In this document: in pieces, positions 46,689 to 57,781 of the stretch
Layout of the letters: each line of letters opens with the position of its first letter
How positions within the stretch are numbered: position 1 is the first letter of the stretch
Source: Diatrype stigma
Lineage: Eukaryota > Ascomycota > Sordariomycetes > Xylariales > Diatrypaceae
Assembly (NCBI GenBank): GCA_022225965.2
Contig: JAKJXP020000052.1
Location: forward strand, 186,001 to 250,000
Direction of reading: 5' to 3'
Length of the DNA stretch: 64,000 nucleotides
Program-made: the position numbers and the translations under genes
Notes under the pieces: generated by a model
The model's database searches: none
Told to the model about the DNA's origin: nothing
Seen by the model: only the letters and a program-made list of their open reading frames with translations

Positions 46689-47763
46689 TCTGATGTTGCA
46701 TGAAATTGAGGGGAGTTTATGTTTTGTTTTGTTTTGTTTTGTTTTATTTTTAGCATATCTTGTATACGTCTGTGTCACTCTTGGAATTCTACAGCCACCT
46801 GCCTAACTACTTGCCGAACACAACGGCCCCGAGATACCCTCATGGTATTTGTTTTACTTGCCCAGATCGGAGCGAGAGAAATAAAATCTGCAATTGGAAC
46901 AATGCATCGGCATCAGGGAGCTACATATGTACCATGATGAATTTGACTATTTAAGCGTCCGAGATTCCGGAGGGTTATGCTAGTGGAAAAGAGTCGCTTT
47001 GTGCCTTCCACCCCTGAATGAATCTTCGTGATATCATTTGATTTGGAAGAGCTGCCTAAATACCTATCTCAAATTTCACTCGATGAGATGGTGCTGATAG
47101 TGCCAAAGCAGACAAGAGGAAGTTCTGAGAAGCACATAAAGGCCTTGTACATACCTCGGTGCCAACCGGGTTGTGGTGGGAGAGATCCCTGACACGAACA
47201 TTGGTCGTGGGGTTACTCCAAACTTTCAGAAGACCAGACGATGTTGTTGCGGCCAACGGTGATGGTAGTGAACCGCTCATCCGATATTCGCACTCCTTCT
47301 GGAAACCCTCCAAGCAATCATCATGCACCCGCCCGCGTATTCTACATGGTACCTAGTACCTAGGTAGCGCATTCTAGATATCCCACTACGAAACCCAAAC
47401 CCAAGGTCAGAGAAGTATGACATTCGGCCTTTACGGAAGGGCGGGGTTGTCTTATGCGCCTAAGCATACATATGTAGGTATGCACAAGGCAGGACCTCCG
47501 ATCGCTTAGCTTGCATGCACAGACCACCTTGCCAACCCGGGTAGCCCTGATAACCCTGATAACCCACCTGCCCGCCCACACAGACTGGCGCAGTGGAAAA
47601 ATTCGATTTTTACAGCAGCCCCAATCAATCAATCCACCCACCCTAATCAAATTGCCCATGCATTTGTGAGCCTCGCATTTTGAGAATTTTCGAGATCCCT
47701 CAATTTGCACCTCACAACACCAAACGCGACCTACTAACTACAGGGACTCCCTCGACCGTCGCA
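46689..47763. other. Intergenic region with the RPL4 promoter
   Basis: A (GTTTT)5 tract at 46721-46745 sits in the 3' flank of the upstream gene. CCTAGTACCTAGG lies at about 47350-47363. A duplicated CCCTGATAA near 47546-47565 lies about 200 bases before the RPL4 start codon and could be regulatory. No gene is seen. Confidence 0.5.
46721..46745. repeat. (GTTTT)5 tandem repeat
   Basis: Five perfect 5-nt units just after the enoyl-CoA hydratase-like gene. Confidence 0.92.
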
Positions 47764-49104
47764 ATGGCCTCCCGACCGACTGTCACCATCATCGGAAAGG
47801 ACGGTGCTCCCTCGGGAGCCACCCACCCTCTTCCCACCGTCTTCGCTTCTCCCATCCGACCGGATATCGTCCAGCAAGTCCACACGGGTATCGCCAAGAA
47901 CAAGCGACAGCCCTATGCCGTGAGCGAGAAGGCCGGTCACCAGACCTCTGCCGAGTCTTGGGGAACTGGTTAGTAGAGCCTGCAAAAGCCTGCATTTGCG
48001 AATTGGAATTGGAATTGGAGTTGGAACTGGAACTGGCATTGGCCTGAGGGGACGAGACCAGAAAACGAGAAATACACTTCGAGGACGATTGATTGACGAT
48101 GATTTCCTACGCAGGTCGTGCTGTCGCCCGTATTCCCCGTGTCTCCGGTGGTGGTACTCACCGTGCCGGTCAGGCTGCTTTCGGTAACATGTGCCGTTCC
48201 GGTCGCATGTTCGCCCCTACCAAGACCTGGAGAAAGTGGCACATCAAGATCAACCAGGGCCAGAAGTACGTATTTAGAAGTCGGAGATGATCTCGGGAGG
48301 AGACAGTTTGCACAGGACAAACAATGCTGACTTTTACCTAGGCGATTCGCTACTGCCTCTGCCCTTGCCGCTTCCGCTGTCCCCCCGTTGCTGCTTGCCC
48401 GTGGCCACCAGATCTCCCAGGTCCCCGAAGTTCCCCTCGTTATTGACTCGGCTGTCTTCGAGAATGCTGCCGCCGCCAAGACCAGCGCCGCTCTGGCCAT
48501 CCTGAGGGCTGTCGGTGCCGCTGCCGACATCGAGAAGGCTAAGGCTTCCAAGAAGCTCCGTGCCGGTAAGGGTAAGCTCCGAGGTCGCCGCCACCGTCAG
48601 CGCCGTGGTCCTTTGGTCATCTACGACCCTGAGGTTGATGGCAAGGAGCTCGTTACGGGCACCCGCAACCTGCCCGGTGTCGAGACCAGCTCCGTCCACT
48701 CCCTCAACCTGCTCCAGCTGGCCCCTGGTGGCCACCTCGGACGATTCGTCGTCTGGACCTCGGCTGCTTTCAAGGCTCTTGACAGCATCTACGGCACCAC
48801 CACCAAGCCTTCCGAGCTCAAGAAGGACTTCCTGCTGCCTTCCAACATCGTCTCGCAGGCCGATCTCAGCCGTCTGATCAACAGCTCCGAAATCCAGAGC
48901 GTCCTCCGGGCTCCTAAGGGTTCCGCCCTTACCAAGCGCGCCAGCGTCCAGAAGAAGAACCCGCTGCGCAACAAGCAGGTCATGCTGCGCTTCAACCCTT
49001 ACCACGCTACCTTCGTCAAGGACAACGTCGGCCAACAGTCGATCGATGAGGGCAAGCCCACGAGAGCTCCCAAGGAGTTCCTGGAGGTTGTTAACGAGGT
49101 GTAG
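47764..49104 (+). CDS. rpl4: 60S ribosomal protein L4 (uL4)
   Basis: A structural protein of the large subunit that lines the exit tunnel. Exons 47764-47968, 48115-48265 and 48342-49104 join in phase to 372 residues, close to the yeast length (362). The start [14 protein letters not shown] is followed by [18 protein letters not shown]. Across intron 1 the protein reads [13 protein letters not shown], and exon 2 gives [17 protein letters not shown] and the [13 protein letters not shown] segment that belongs to the tunnel loop. Exon 3 begins [15 protein letters not shown] and includes [19 protein letters not shown]. The C-terminal eukaryotic extension is present. Codon use is strongly biased to C-ending codons, as expected for a highly expressed gene. 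Intron 1 contains a hexamer repeat. Confidence 0.97.
48003..48044 (+). repeat. Intronic (T/C)TGGAA hexamer array
   Basis: Seven consecutive 6-nt units, with mismatches in the third and in the last two, inside RPL4 intron 1. Confidence 0.8.
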
Positions 49105-50152
49105 ATCAGCTTGGTGAGCAGCTTGGTCTAGAGACGGAGGCATGGTAACGATGCATTGCGGTTCTACAGTTGGGGGGCGTCACGGTCATTAGGTCAATGA
49201 ATGAATCAATGGGCTATTTTCTCAGTTTTGAGCATCTATGTGGCTAGAGATTTCCATAACGTCGTGATAATGCCAAGTAGATCGCACACATACCCATACC
49301 TACCTACATACTGAATCAAGGACGGTCTATTGTGGTTATGACTCAAGCCTACGAATATTGGCATCTTCGGCTTCGACTTTACTTATATGTCCGTGGGCAA
49401 CACTGACTAAGTCTCACCTACATGGTTTGTAAGATTTGAACCACCAACCAACCGCAATCGAGGGTATCTTTGGTGTGCGCAGGCGTTGAGCGGCAAGTGC
49501 CTTGTTGCACAATCCAGTAAATGTGTTCTCAGTGATCTAACCCTAACACATGCTATTGTTATTGCAAAGTCAAGACGGAACAAACACCTTTAATATTCCG
49601 TGGGCAGGTTACCTGTATGTAGGTGTGTTGGGCAGGTCTATTCATCAGTCGTTATATCCTATTCATCTATGATCCATGACGACACGCATGTCTATCGGTG
49701 TACCTCGTTCCACCACTCCTGTTCAATCCCGATTCTGCATATACAACACGTCTGTCACCTTTTTTCTTCTTCAAAAGATGGTTATGCCCACCCAAGTGCA
49801 TCTATAATGCAAGAACGGCTGGTATTCGTTGATTTCGCTGATGAGGCGTATGTGATGTGATGCGATTCGATACGATGCGAATGCGATGTGCTTACTTGCA
49901 CTCCTGCCCCTGCTTACGCCAATCCTCTGCTCACTCGCAGAGTAAGGACGTAGGTAGGCAGATAGAAAATGATAAGGAGGTGGGCAGGGATGGAAGTAAA
50001 GCATCACACCCCCTATACCCCACCACACCCACAGGTACCTCTACCTACCACCCGTTACAATGAGTAGGTTTGGTCCGGTCCGGTCCAGCAAAGTTTGTTT
50101 GTTGTTGTGCATATCTTTCTTCTCTTCTCCTTCTTCCTTCTCTCTCTCTCTC
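49105..50152. other. Intergenic region between convergent genes
   Basis: 3' flanks of RPL4 (+) and the aminotransferase (-). CGATGCGA-like repeats occur near 49860-49890 and a CT-rich tract at 50110-50155. No gene is supported. Confidence 0.5.
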
Positions 50153-52682
50153 TCAACACCCCATCCACAACCCGAGGTTCCCCATACCCTGGGTTTCCCC
50201 GTCTGCCGACCCGGCATTCGCATTCGCGCTCGCGCTCGCGTTCGGCCCCTCGATCTCCTCGAGCATGTCCTCGACCTCCTTGACGTTCTTGATGCGCCAG
50301 AAGCGCTGGACGCCGGCGACGAAGCGGCGCGAGCACGCGGCGATGGCGTCGGTGTCCTCGGCCGCGAAGCAGAGCCGGTAGTGGGCCCAGCCGCGCTCGG
50401 CGCGGATCCGGGGCGTGGCGCTGAACATGAGCCCCGGGCTGACGATGACCAGGTAGGGCCGGTGGGTCAGGTGGACCAGCAGGGCGGTGCAGAGCGCGAC
50501 GCCGTCGATGGTGCGGCGGCCGCTGCCGCCCTTCGAGCTCGCCGCGGCCCCAAAGAGCGGGTGCGCCTCGAACCGCACCCGGATCCACAGGAACATGCCG
50601 CCGCGCGGCCACCGGAAGTCGAACAGCCGCGTCTTGGTGATGACGCCCCAGTCGGCGTCGCTCGGCCGCAGCGGCGTCGACTGCTTCAGCTGCCACGCGC
50701 CCTCCTCCAGGATCGCGCACATGGCGTTCATGCGGCGCTCGTACTCGCCGCGCAGGCCCTCGAGCCAGCGCACCCAGCCGTCGACGCGCCAGCCGGCGAA
50801 GGCCGCGGCCGCGGCCCTGTCCTGCGCCGCGGCGGAGCGGAAGGCGGCCATCGCCGCGTCCGGCTGCGGGCCCATGATGGCCTCGGCCGCGACGACCTGG
50901 ACGAAGCCCGAGGGCTGCTGGGTCGACGCCTCGTTGATCCGGAGCACGCGCTCGACGACGGCCGGCGCCGCCGTGATCCAGCCGAGGCGGCAGCCGGGCG
51001 CCACCGTCTTGGAGAAGGTGTCGAGCCGGACCACGCGCCCGTCCACGTCGATGCTGAGGAACGACGGCGCGAGCGAGTCCAGGAACGCGAAGCCCGACTT
51101 CTTCTCCAGCGTGTTGGCCGGCTGCTCGGACTCGGGCGGCGGCGCGGGCAGGTTCCGCGCCCGCGCCTCTTTGGCCGCCGCCGATGGGAACTGCAGGTAC
51201 CAGTACGGGTCGTCCTCGACGATGATCACGTCGTATTCGCTGCACACGGCGTAGAGCTCCTTCCGCCGCTCCAGCGGTAGCACGCCGCCCGTGGGGTTGT
51301 GTCCCATTCTGTTTGTTGTCGTGCTGCTGTTAGCGCGCAGAACGAACCCGCTACCACGGGGACTGGAGTGGATGTTGACAACAGCGAGTGGCGTCGCACT
51401 TTGTGCGAGCAAACGCTCGGCTAAAGCTGGGGCAGAGGCGGTGCTATACCGTATGCAGATCATTTATAGGAGACTGGGGCGGCCGACTTACGTGACGGTG
51501 TACAGCAGGTGCGGTCTCTTGCCCTTGCTGTCGTCCCAGTTGGCTAACACATCCTCTAGACTACCGGGTCCGTACGGGAGCATGCCGACATCGTCCATCT
51601 CTATCGGCACGACTTGCACGCCGCGAGGCTGGGCCTATCTCACATCTTCGAGTTAGCGATCACCTGGTTTCCCAACTCAAAGTGCCCATCACCCGCCGCC
51701 AGCGAGCGAGAGAGGCCCCCAAGACCAGCCGTATCGGTAGATTCTTACGGCCCAACCCAATGAGAGCCCAGCCAGCGCAAAGAACCATCTCAACCGACCC
51801 AACATAAACCCAACCAATGAACAAAAAGCGGCAGCACTCACCTGGCCCAAGACGTTGGCGTACATGAAGATCTCGGTCAAGAGGCCCGGGCGGTCGCGCG
51901 GGTCGCTCTTTCCGGGGACCCAGTTGTTGACGAAGAGCTCGAGCACCTTGGACATGCCGTCGGTGGAGCCGACGGTGAAGATGACCTCGGGCCCGCCGGC
52001 GTACGGCACGTTGGGGTGCAGGCACTCGCGCGTGAACTGGCGGATGAAGGACAGCAGCGGCGGGTAGCCGTTGGCCTGGCCGTACTGCAGCGCCGTCGTC
52101 AGGTCGATCCGCTTGCCCGGGTCCGAGGCCGCCGAGTCGTGCGGCACCACGATGTGCGACGCCGCTGCTGGCTGCTTGGTCTGGGCATTCGAGGTGGAGG
52201 AGGAGGAAAAGAAGGAAGAAGCGATCGTTGTCCTGGCTAGCCGCGAGGCTAAGGTGTCGGCGTGGCCGGCACCGCTGGCATCCGGTGTGGGATCGGCGTC
52301 GTCGGCCCGGGGCTGCCATCGGTCGGGTTTGGCGGTCTGCGCCTCGAGCGTGTCGAAGGGGAAGTAGCTCGGATGGGGAAGGCCTGTTGTTGGTTAGGGG
52401 GGTTTTATGTTTCCACCCGATCAGCCTTCTCGCCTCTGTGTTTCATTCTCGGAGCCTTTGCCATGCATCGGGCCTCGCTTGACCTTGGGGTGAGATCGGA
52501 GACGAGAGTAACTCACCACCAGCGAGCTGACCGATCCCGGGTATCAGGAAGAACTTATAGAACTCCTTCATCTGCGAGGGCGCTCTCGCTTTGGTCACGT
52601 CCGAGTAATGATGGCTCATATCCTTCGGCGGTGGCGGCTTCGCCGAGCTGCCGGCAGCCGACTTGACATCAGGCGTGTCCAT
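50153..52682 (-). CDS. Aromatic-type aminotransferase (fold type I, PLP)
   Basis: PLP-dependent aminotransferase related to fungal Aro8-like enzymes; aromatic or 2-aminoadipate substrates are likely but not shown. Exons on the minus strand are 52682-52517, 52383-51842, 51634-51492 and 51308-50153, 668 residues, all junctions in phase. Joined segments read IGQLAGG/LPHPSYFPFDTLE, YANVLGQ/AQPRGVQVVPIEMDD and LLYTVT/MGHNPTGG. Recognisable motifs are ALQYGQANGYPPLLSFIRQF, TVGSTDGMSK, HNPTGG, IIVEDDPYWYL and the PLP-lysine block DTFSKTVAPGCRLGW (Lys codon near 51010). An Ala/Ser/Pro-rich insertion follows the start of exon 2 and another precedes FAFLDSLAPSF. The C-terminus ends in an Ala/Asn/Ser low-complexity tail. 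The N-terminus SHHYSDVTKAR is typical of the family. Divergent from the MTHFR gene. Confidence 0.9.
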
Positions 52683-54268
52683 GCTGTGGTACGTGGGCTT
52701 ATGTTCGTAATAGGTAGTACGCGAGACGGACAGACAGACAGCAGCAGCGAATCGGATGACGAAGTCGGTGAAGCGAAGATGCGATGGATTTTAGTTACGG
52801 TGTTTTAGTTATGGTAACTACTAGGAAACTACTAGTAGCAGTCTCACAAATCCGAATGCTTTTGGTGAGATCGGAGCAGGTCGAATAGAAGAAAGGAATA
52901 AAACGATAGATAGCAACCTAACTATGTACAAATGCTGCGCCCTATGCAGTATACACACGTAGTTTCTTACCCCCATCATAACACCATTCTGGCCGCAAGT
53001 TGCAAGATATCCCTGGCCAGGCCAGCCCGCGGGCGAGCCAACCAGCTTACAAATGCGATAGGAAGGTCCGGATCTGATAACCGGTTCCAGGGCGGCGATA
53101 CGATCCACGTACGGGACGGGACCCGCGCAGGATAACGATAAGTTATAACTAAGGTAGGATATGTAGTAGATAAGCAAACCCCTTGAGGTGAAGACAAGGG
53201 CACCCCTGGCTGGTTTTGGTGGTCCAATGGAGAGAAGGCATTGCCGTATAGTGCAAGTCTAGCGAAAGTCTTGGCAACATTCCGGCGGAAGAGCAAAGAG
53301 TTGAGAGGTCGCCTAGGTACATACTATGTATCTGGATCTTAGGTAAACAACTAAGGAGCATAGTGGCGATTTGCCTCTCTAAAGGGTCTACGAATATATT
53401 GACGGGATATTGAGTCCCCTGCTTTGTTGTCAGGTCCATCAGGCCGTAACCCCGGTTTCGTCATGGATAATTCCAGGACAGCTGTTACAGGGCCATACAA
53501 CACAGCAACAAGCCACTGTGCTGATATCATAATGAATAAAGGCATATCCTCCGAATATCAATGGAGTTACTCAGGTATATGTATCACTATGTAGGTACCT
53601 ACATACTGTACATGTATGTACCCAGTATGCGGGGTGCAATGCAAAGGCAGCATAACCCCACATTGAAAGCCCGGCACAGCGAAAGCGGCGAGTGCAATGA
53701 CGAAAATTTGGGAAACTGCTTCAACGTGCACACCTGCAGCAATACCTACCTAGGTACAATATGATACGTGGAGGCCATCATAAGTACTAAGGTAGCTGGA
53801 GGAAGTGTCGAAGATGTAAGAAATAAAACCCCAAACTTACATCCAACAAAGGAGACGAACAAGAAATGCCATTGGCTCGACCTGGCCAAGTTCCGCGATT
53901 TACTTCAAGTTGAGCAATGCCTTAGGTTTCTATTATGTAGGTAGTTTTACTGTCTTACTTAGGTAGTTTTATTAGTTGTTCTTAGTCCGTACTACCAAAA
54001 TTATCCGGTCACTCGTCACTTGGGACCACGGCATCGCAATCGGTACCATCTCGTGCCCCTCTTCACCCCGCCACCATCCACACTTCAATCTACAATTATT
54101 CTACCAATTCGTCCTGTTGATGAGAGCCTCCTGTTTGTTTCTGGTCTTCCTATCCCCTGAGAGATAGGTCGGGCTTTCAGAGGAGAGAGTTCGCCAATAC
54201 TTACACTCCTCCTACACAGCCTGGAGTCGCAGCCTTAGCAGAGCAGAACACTCCCGCACCGCGTCAAC
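52683..54268. promoter_or_regulatory. Divergent intergenic region, aminotransferase and MTHFR
   Basis: About 1.6 kb between divergent start codons. Open frames on either strand lack domains. GGTACCTA motifs occur near 53590-53605 and 53740-53757. The last 300 bases before 54269 are CT-rich. Confidence 0.45.
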
Positions 54269-56371
54269 ATGGAGAAAATCACCGACAAGATCGCCGCTTT
54301 GCCGGCCGATTCCAACTACTTTTCCCTCGAGTTCTTCCCACCCAAGACAGTCATGGGATTCGCGAACCTCAGGGACCGTCTCGACCGAATGGCACGAGCG
54401 CTACGGCCGCTCTTCGTGAACGTCACTTGGGGTGCTGGAGGATCGACAGCAACTAAATCGCTCGAGCTCGCCGAAATATGTCAGAGGGAGCTGAACCTGA
54501 CAACATGTTTGCATTTAACATGTACGAATATGAGTCGGAAGTTGATCGACAAAGCATTGGAAGATGCGAAAGTTCTGGGCATCCGAAATATCCTAGCATT
54601 GCGAGGCGACCCCCCGAGAGCCGACGAATATCGAGACCCGAACGAGGACCCCGAGAATGCCATTGACGAGAATTTTGTGTATGCTATCGATTTGGTGAAA
54701 TACATCAAAAAAAACCACGGGGATTACTTCTGTATCGGAGTTGCTGCCTACCCGGAAGGCCATGCTGAAGAGAGCCACCCTAAAGGTCAGAGCTTGGAGC
54801 ACGATCTTCCGTTCTTGGTGGACAAGGTGCAGGCCGGGGCGGACTTCATCATGACTCAACTCTTCTTTTCTACGGAAGCATACGACAGATTCGAACAGTC
54901 ACTGAGGGAACATCCTAGCGGAGCTTTCAAGACAATACCTATCATCCCGGGGTTGATGCCAATCCAGAGCTACCAGATGATCAAGAGAACAACAAAATTA
55001 AGCCACGCCACAATACCCGACGCGATAACGGCTAGATTGGATGCGGTCAAGCAGGACGACGAGAAAGTGAAGAAAGTCGGAGTCGATATCCTCAGCGAGA
55101 TTGTAGAACAGATCAAGAAGATCAAGAGCAGGACGCCTGGTCCCAGGGGCTTCCACTTCTACACCCTGAACCTCGAAAAGGCCGTGTCGTTCATCCTGGA
55201 GCGGACCAGCCTGATACCCCCATCTACGCCCGCGGTAGAGGAGGCTGTGGTGGACGACGTGGCGCTCGCCGTCCCGAAGCTCGAGATCAACGGGTCGCCC
55301 CAGGATACGCCCGTGCCGACGGCGGAACGCGAGCGGCGGCAGTCTACCGTCGGGTCCGATCCGCGGAACCGGGTGATCGTGTCCAGCCGGTCGCCCTCGC
55401 ACCCCGAGTACGAGGCGACGCCGGCCGAGGCTAGCATCCTGGCAGGCCCCATCAACACGCGGGCGAACACGCTAGCCATCTCCGAGGGCGAGGGGGCCCT
55501 CGGCCGGGAGGCGACGTGGGACGACTTCCCCAACGGCCGGTGGGGCGACGCGCGGTCGCCGGCATACGGCGAGATCGATGGGTACGGGCCCAGCCTGCAC
55601 GTGACGAATGCGCAGGCGGTGGCGCTGTGGGGCCACCCGGCGGCGGTGGCCGACGTCAACGCGCTGTTCGTGCGCCACCTCCGGGGCGAGGTGCCCGCGA
55701 TCCCCTGGAGCGAGGAGGAGTTCAACCCGGAGACGGCCACGATTGCGGCGGAGCTCGTCGCGCTCAACGAGCGCGGCTGGTGGACCGTGGCCTCGCAGCC
55801 CGCCGTCAACGGCCTGCCCTCGTCCGACCCTGTCTTCGGCTGGGGCCCCCGCCACGGCTTCGTCTTCCAGAAGGCCTTCGTCGAGTTCTTCCTGCCCGCC
55901 GCCGACTGGCGCGCCCTCGAGCAGAAGCTCCGCGCCGACGGCGTCCGCGAGCACGTCTGCTGGTACGCGGCCAACGCGGCGGGCGACTTCGCCTCGTCGG
56001 ATCTGCTCCTGCGCCAGGAAGCCGAGGCGGAGAGCAACAAGAACAGCAAGGGCGGCGAGAACGGGGACGGGGTCGCCCAGCGGCAGCAGCGGCAGCAGGA
56101 GCAGGAGCAGCAGCAGCCCAGCACCAACGCCGTCACGTGGGGCGTCTTCCCGGGCAAGGAGATCATCACGCCGACCATCATCGAGGAGGTCAGCTTCCGC
56201 GCCTGGAGCGAGGAGGCCTTCGGCATCTTCGCCGAGTGGGCCAAGGTCTACGACAAGGGCTCGCCGAGCGCCCGCCTACTCGAGGGCGCGAGGGCCGACG
56301 CCTGGCTCGTCAACATCATCCACCACGACTTCGTCGACAAGGACGCGCTGTGGAACCTGCTGCTTCGGTGA
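54269..56371 (+). CDS. met12: Methylenetetrahydrofolate reductase, Met12 type
   Basis: Reduces 5,10-methylenetetrahydrofolate to 5-methyltetrahydrofolate for methionine synthesis; FAD-dependent, cytosolic. Single exon, 700 residues. The N-terminal TIM barrel (about 1-310) shows FSLEFFPPKT (catalytic Glu region), FVNVTWGAGGST, TCLHLTCTN, RNILALRGDPP, GVAAYPEGH, GADFIMTQLFF and FYTLNLEKA. After a variable linker (about 310-400) the eukaryotic regulatory domain begins with TWDDFPNGRWGDARSPAYGE and continues to VTWGVFPGKEI and the final HDFVDKDALWNLLLR. The EFFPPKT and TWGAGGST forms and the GEIDGYGP segment fit the Met12 rather than the Met13 paralogue of yeast. A Gln/Asn/Gly-rich insertion is present at about 588-615. 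The second half is much more GC-rich than the first. Confidence 0.95.
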   Translation: MEKITDKIAALPADSNYFSLEFFPPKTVMGFANLRDRLDRMARALRPLFVNVTWGAGGSTATKSLELAEICQRELNLTTCLHLTCTNMSRKLIDKALEDAKVLGIRNILALRGDPPRADEYRDPNEDPENAIDENFVYAIDLVKYIKKNHGDYFCIGVAAYPEGHAEESHPKGQSLEHDLPFLVDKVQAGADFIMTQLFFSTEAYDRFEQSLREHPSGAFKTIPIIPGLMPIQSYQMIKRTTKLSHATIPDAITARLDAVKQDDEKVKKVGVDILSEIVEQIKKIKSRTPGPRGFHFYTLNLEKAVSFILERTSLIPPSTPAVEEAVVDDVALAVPKLEINGSPQDTPVPTAERERRQSTVGSDPRNRVIVSSRSPSHPEYEATPAEASILAGPINTRANTLAISEGEGALGREATWDDFPNGRWGDARSPAYGEIDGYGPSLHVTNAQAVALWGHPAAVADVNALFVRHLRGEVPAIPWSEEEFNPETATIAAELVALNERGWWTVASQPAVNGLPSSDPVFGWGPRHGFVFQKAFVEFFLPAADWRALEQKLRADGVREHVCWYAANAAGDFASSDLLLRQEAEAESNKNSKGGENGDGVAQRQQRQQEQEQQQPSTNAVTWGVFPGKEIITPTIIEEVSFRAWSEEAFGIFAEWAKVYDKGSPSARLLEGARADAWLVNIIHHDFVDKDALWNLLLR

Positions 56372-57781
56372 GGAGGGGGTGGGAGAAAAAGGAAAGAAAA
56401 GAACATTCAGAAAAAGACTCAAGGGGCAGCGGAAAAAAGAATATCATTGGGGGAGGGGAGAGAAGATGAAAGGGGAGCTTTAGCTATGTAGAGACCCGGG
56501 TGAAGTGAGGGGAAGGGTAGGATGGAAAGGAAGCGAGTAGATGGCCCGTCCTTGTCTGCTGGTTGCATGTATGTAGGTATTTATGGGCATAGCACGGTAC
56601 GGCACGGCACGGTACCAAAGCACGGCACATTTGTCTTCTTTAGATCAATAAAAGGGGCTGCTACGGTCGATGAGCTCATTCGGTCAGTCGGTCTATCGGT
56701 CAGGTTTCATGGAAATAGAAAGTAGAAAGGCAAAATTTCATTCATGCTCATGTATGATACCTGAGAAAGTGTCTTGTCTGTCCATCTATCTACATAGCTG
56801 ACTGGCTAACTAACTCATCTAGGTAGGTAAGCAGCTAGAGGTTGGCTATGGGAGGGAAAATCAAAATAACAGACCAGTGAACTGTAGCTGCAAGTTCCAA
56901 CCGCAAGAGATCAAGAAACCAAATCCATCGCGTAAGGCCCCGGGAGAAAATCGTCGTTGAGCGGCACTCTCTAAGATCGAGCGATTCAAGAGCCACAGCC
57001 GTGTGCTTGCTTGGTTTCATAGTCGGTTCGATGCTATGACGAGAATATGAGTCCACGTCTCTCGGTCTCTCAATGCTCGATGCCGGAACCATTTTACTGG
57101 TGTATAGACATATCGATTATCCATACGGTGTCGTCAATAGCCCTGTACCTCATAACTATCTGGTAATGTTCGTTAGAGTGGCGAGTGAGCCCCTAGCTGG
57201 TGATTATGTATAGTCGCAGGTCCGTCTATATGTGCGCGGAAAGGGGAAAAGGCAAGGCAAGTAGTACTGAAATGTTCATTATCGCAGGCCGGCGTAGAGG
57301 TAAAAGCCGAAAACCGAAGAACGCCGTCGCAAAAAAAGGTTGATGCCGGATATCTTTGGGGGGGAAAGGGGTAGCAGGGCAATAGGTATGCAGCTCCAAT
57401 AGGAACGATGATATGTTCGTCGTGTACCGTTAGGTTTGACCCGTAAAAGAAGAAGAAGAAAACTTGACCAAATAAAAATCATACGAAAAAAGCAAAACGT
57501 GCGTTTCCTGCGTGGTTGGTGACTAAGAAACGATGACCTGAAATCCGACCGAAGAGCATCAAAGAGTAGGCAGTTGATGTCGTGGAGGAGCTGGGTGGCA
57601 GTGGTATGTGTGTATCTTGTAGTAGTGAGGATGAATATGGTGGCAGTAGTAATGCGCATCGCGTGTATAATAGAGGATAGCCGTCCCGTTTCGTTCCAGC
57701 CAACGAGTGTGTACTTGCTCGCCGGCTCGCGTACGCGCTTCCCAGTGATAGGGGTAGGGGGGCGCAAGACCAATGTCCTAC
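56372..57781. other. Intergenic region between convergent genes
   Basis: 3' flanks of MTHFR (+) and the nuclear-looking gene (-). Open frames at 57279-57773 (-) and 57574-57957 (+) lack domains. A CTAGGTAGGTAAG motif lies near 56819. Confidence 0.5.

Noticed and set aside
50060..51280. 406-aa open frame on + over the aminotransferase
   Set aside because: Shadow of the GC-rich aminotransferase exon 4, with no recognisable domain.
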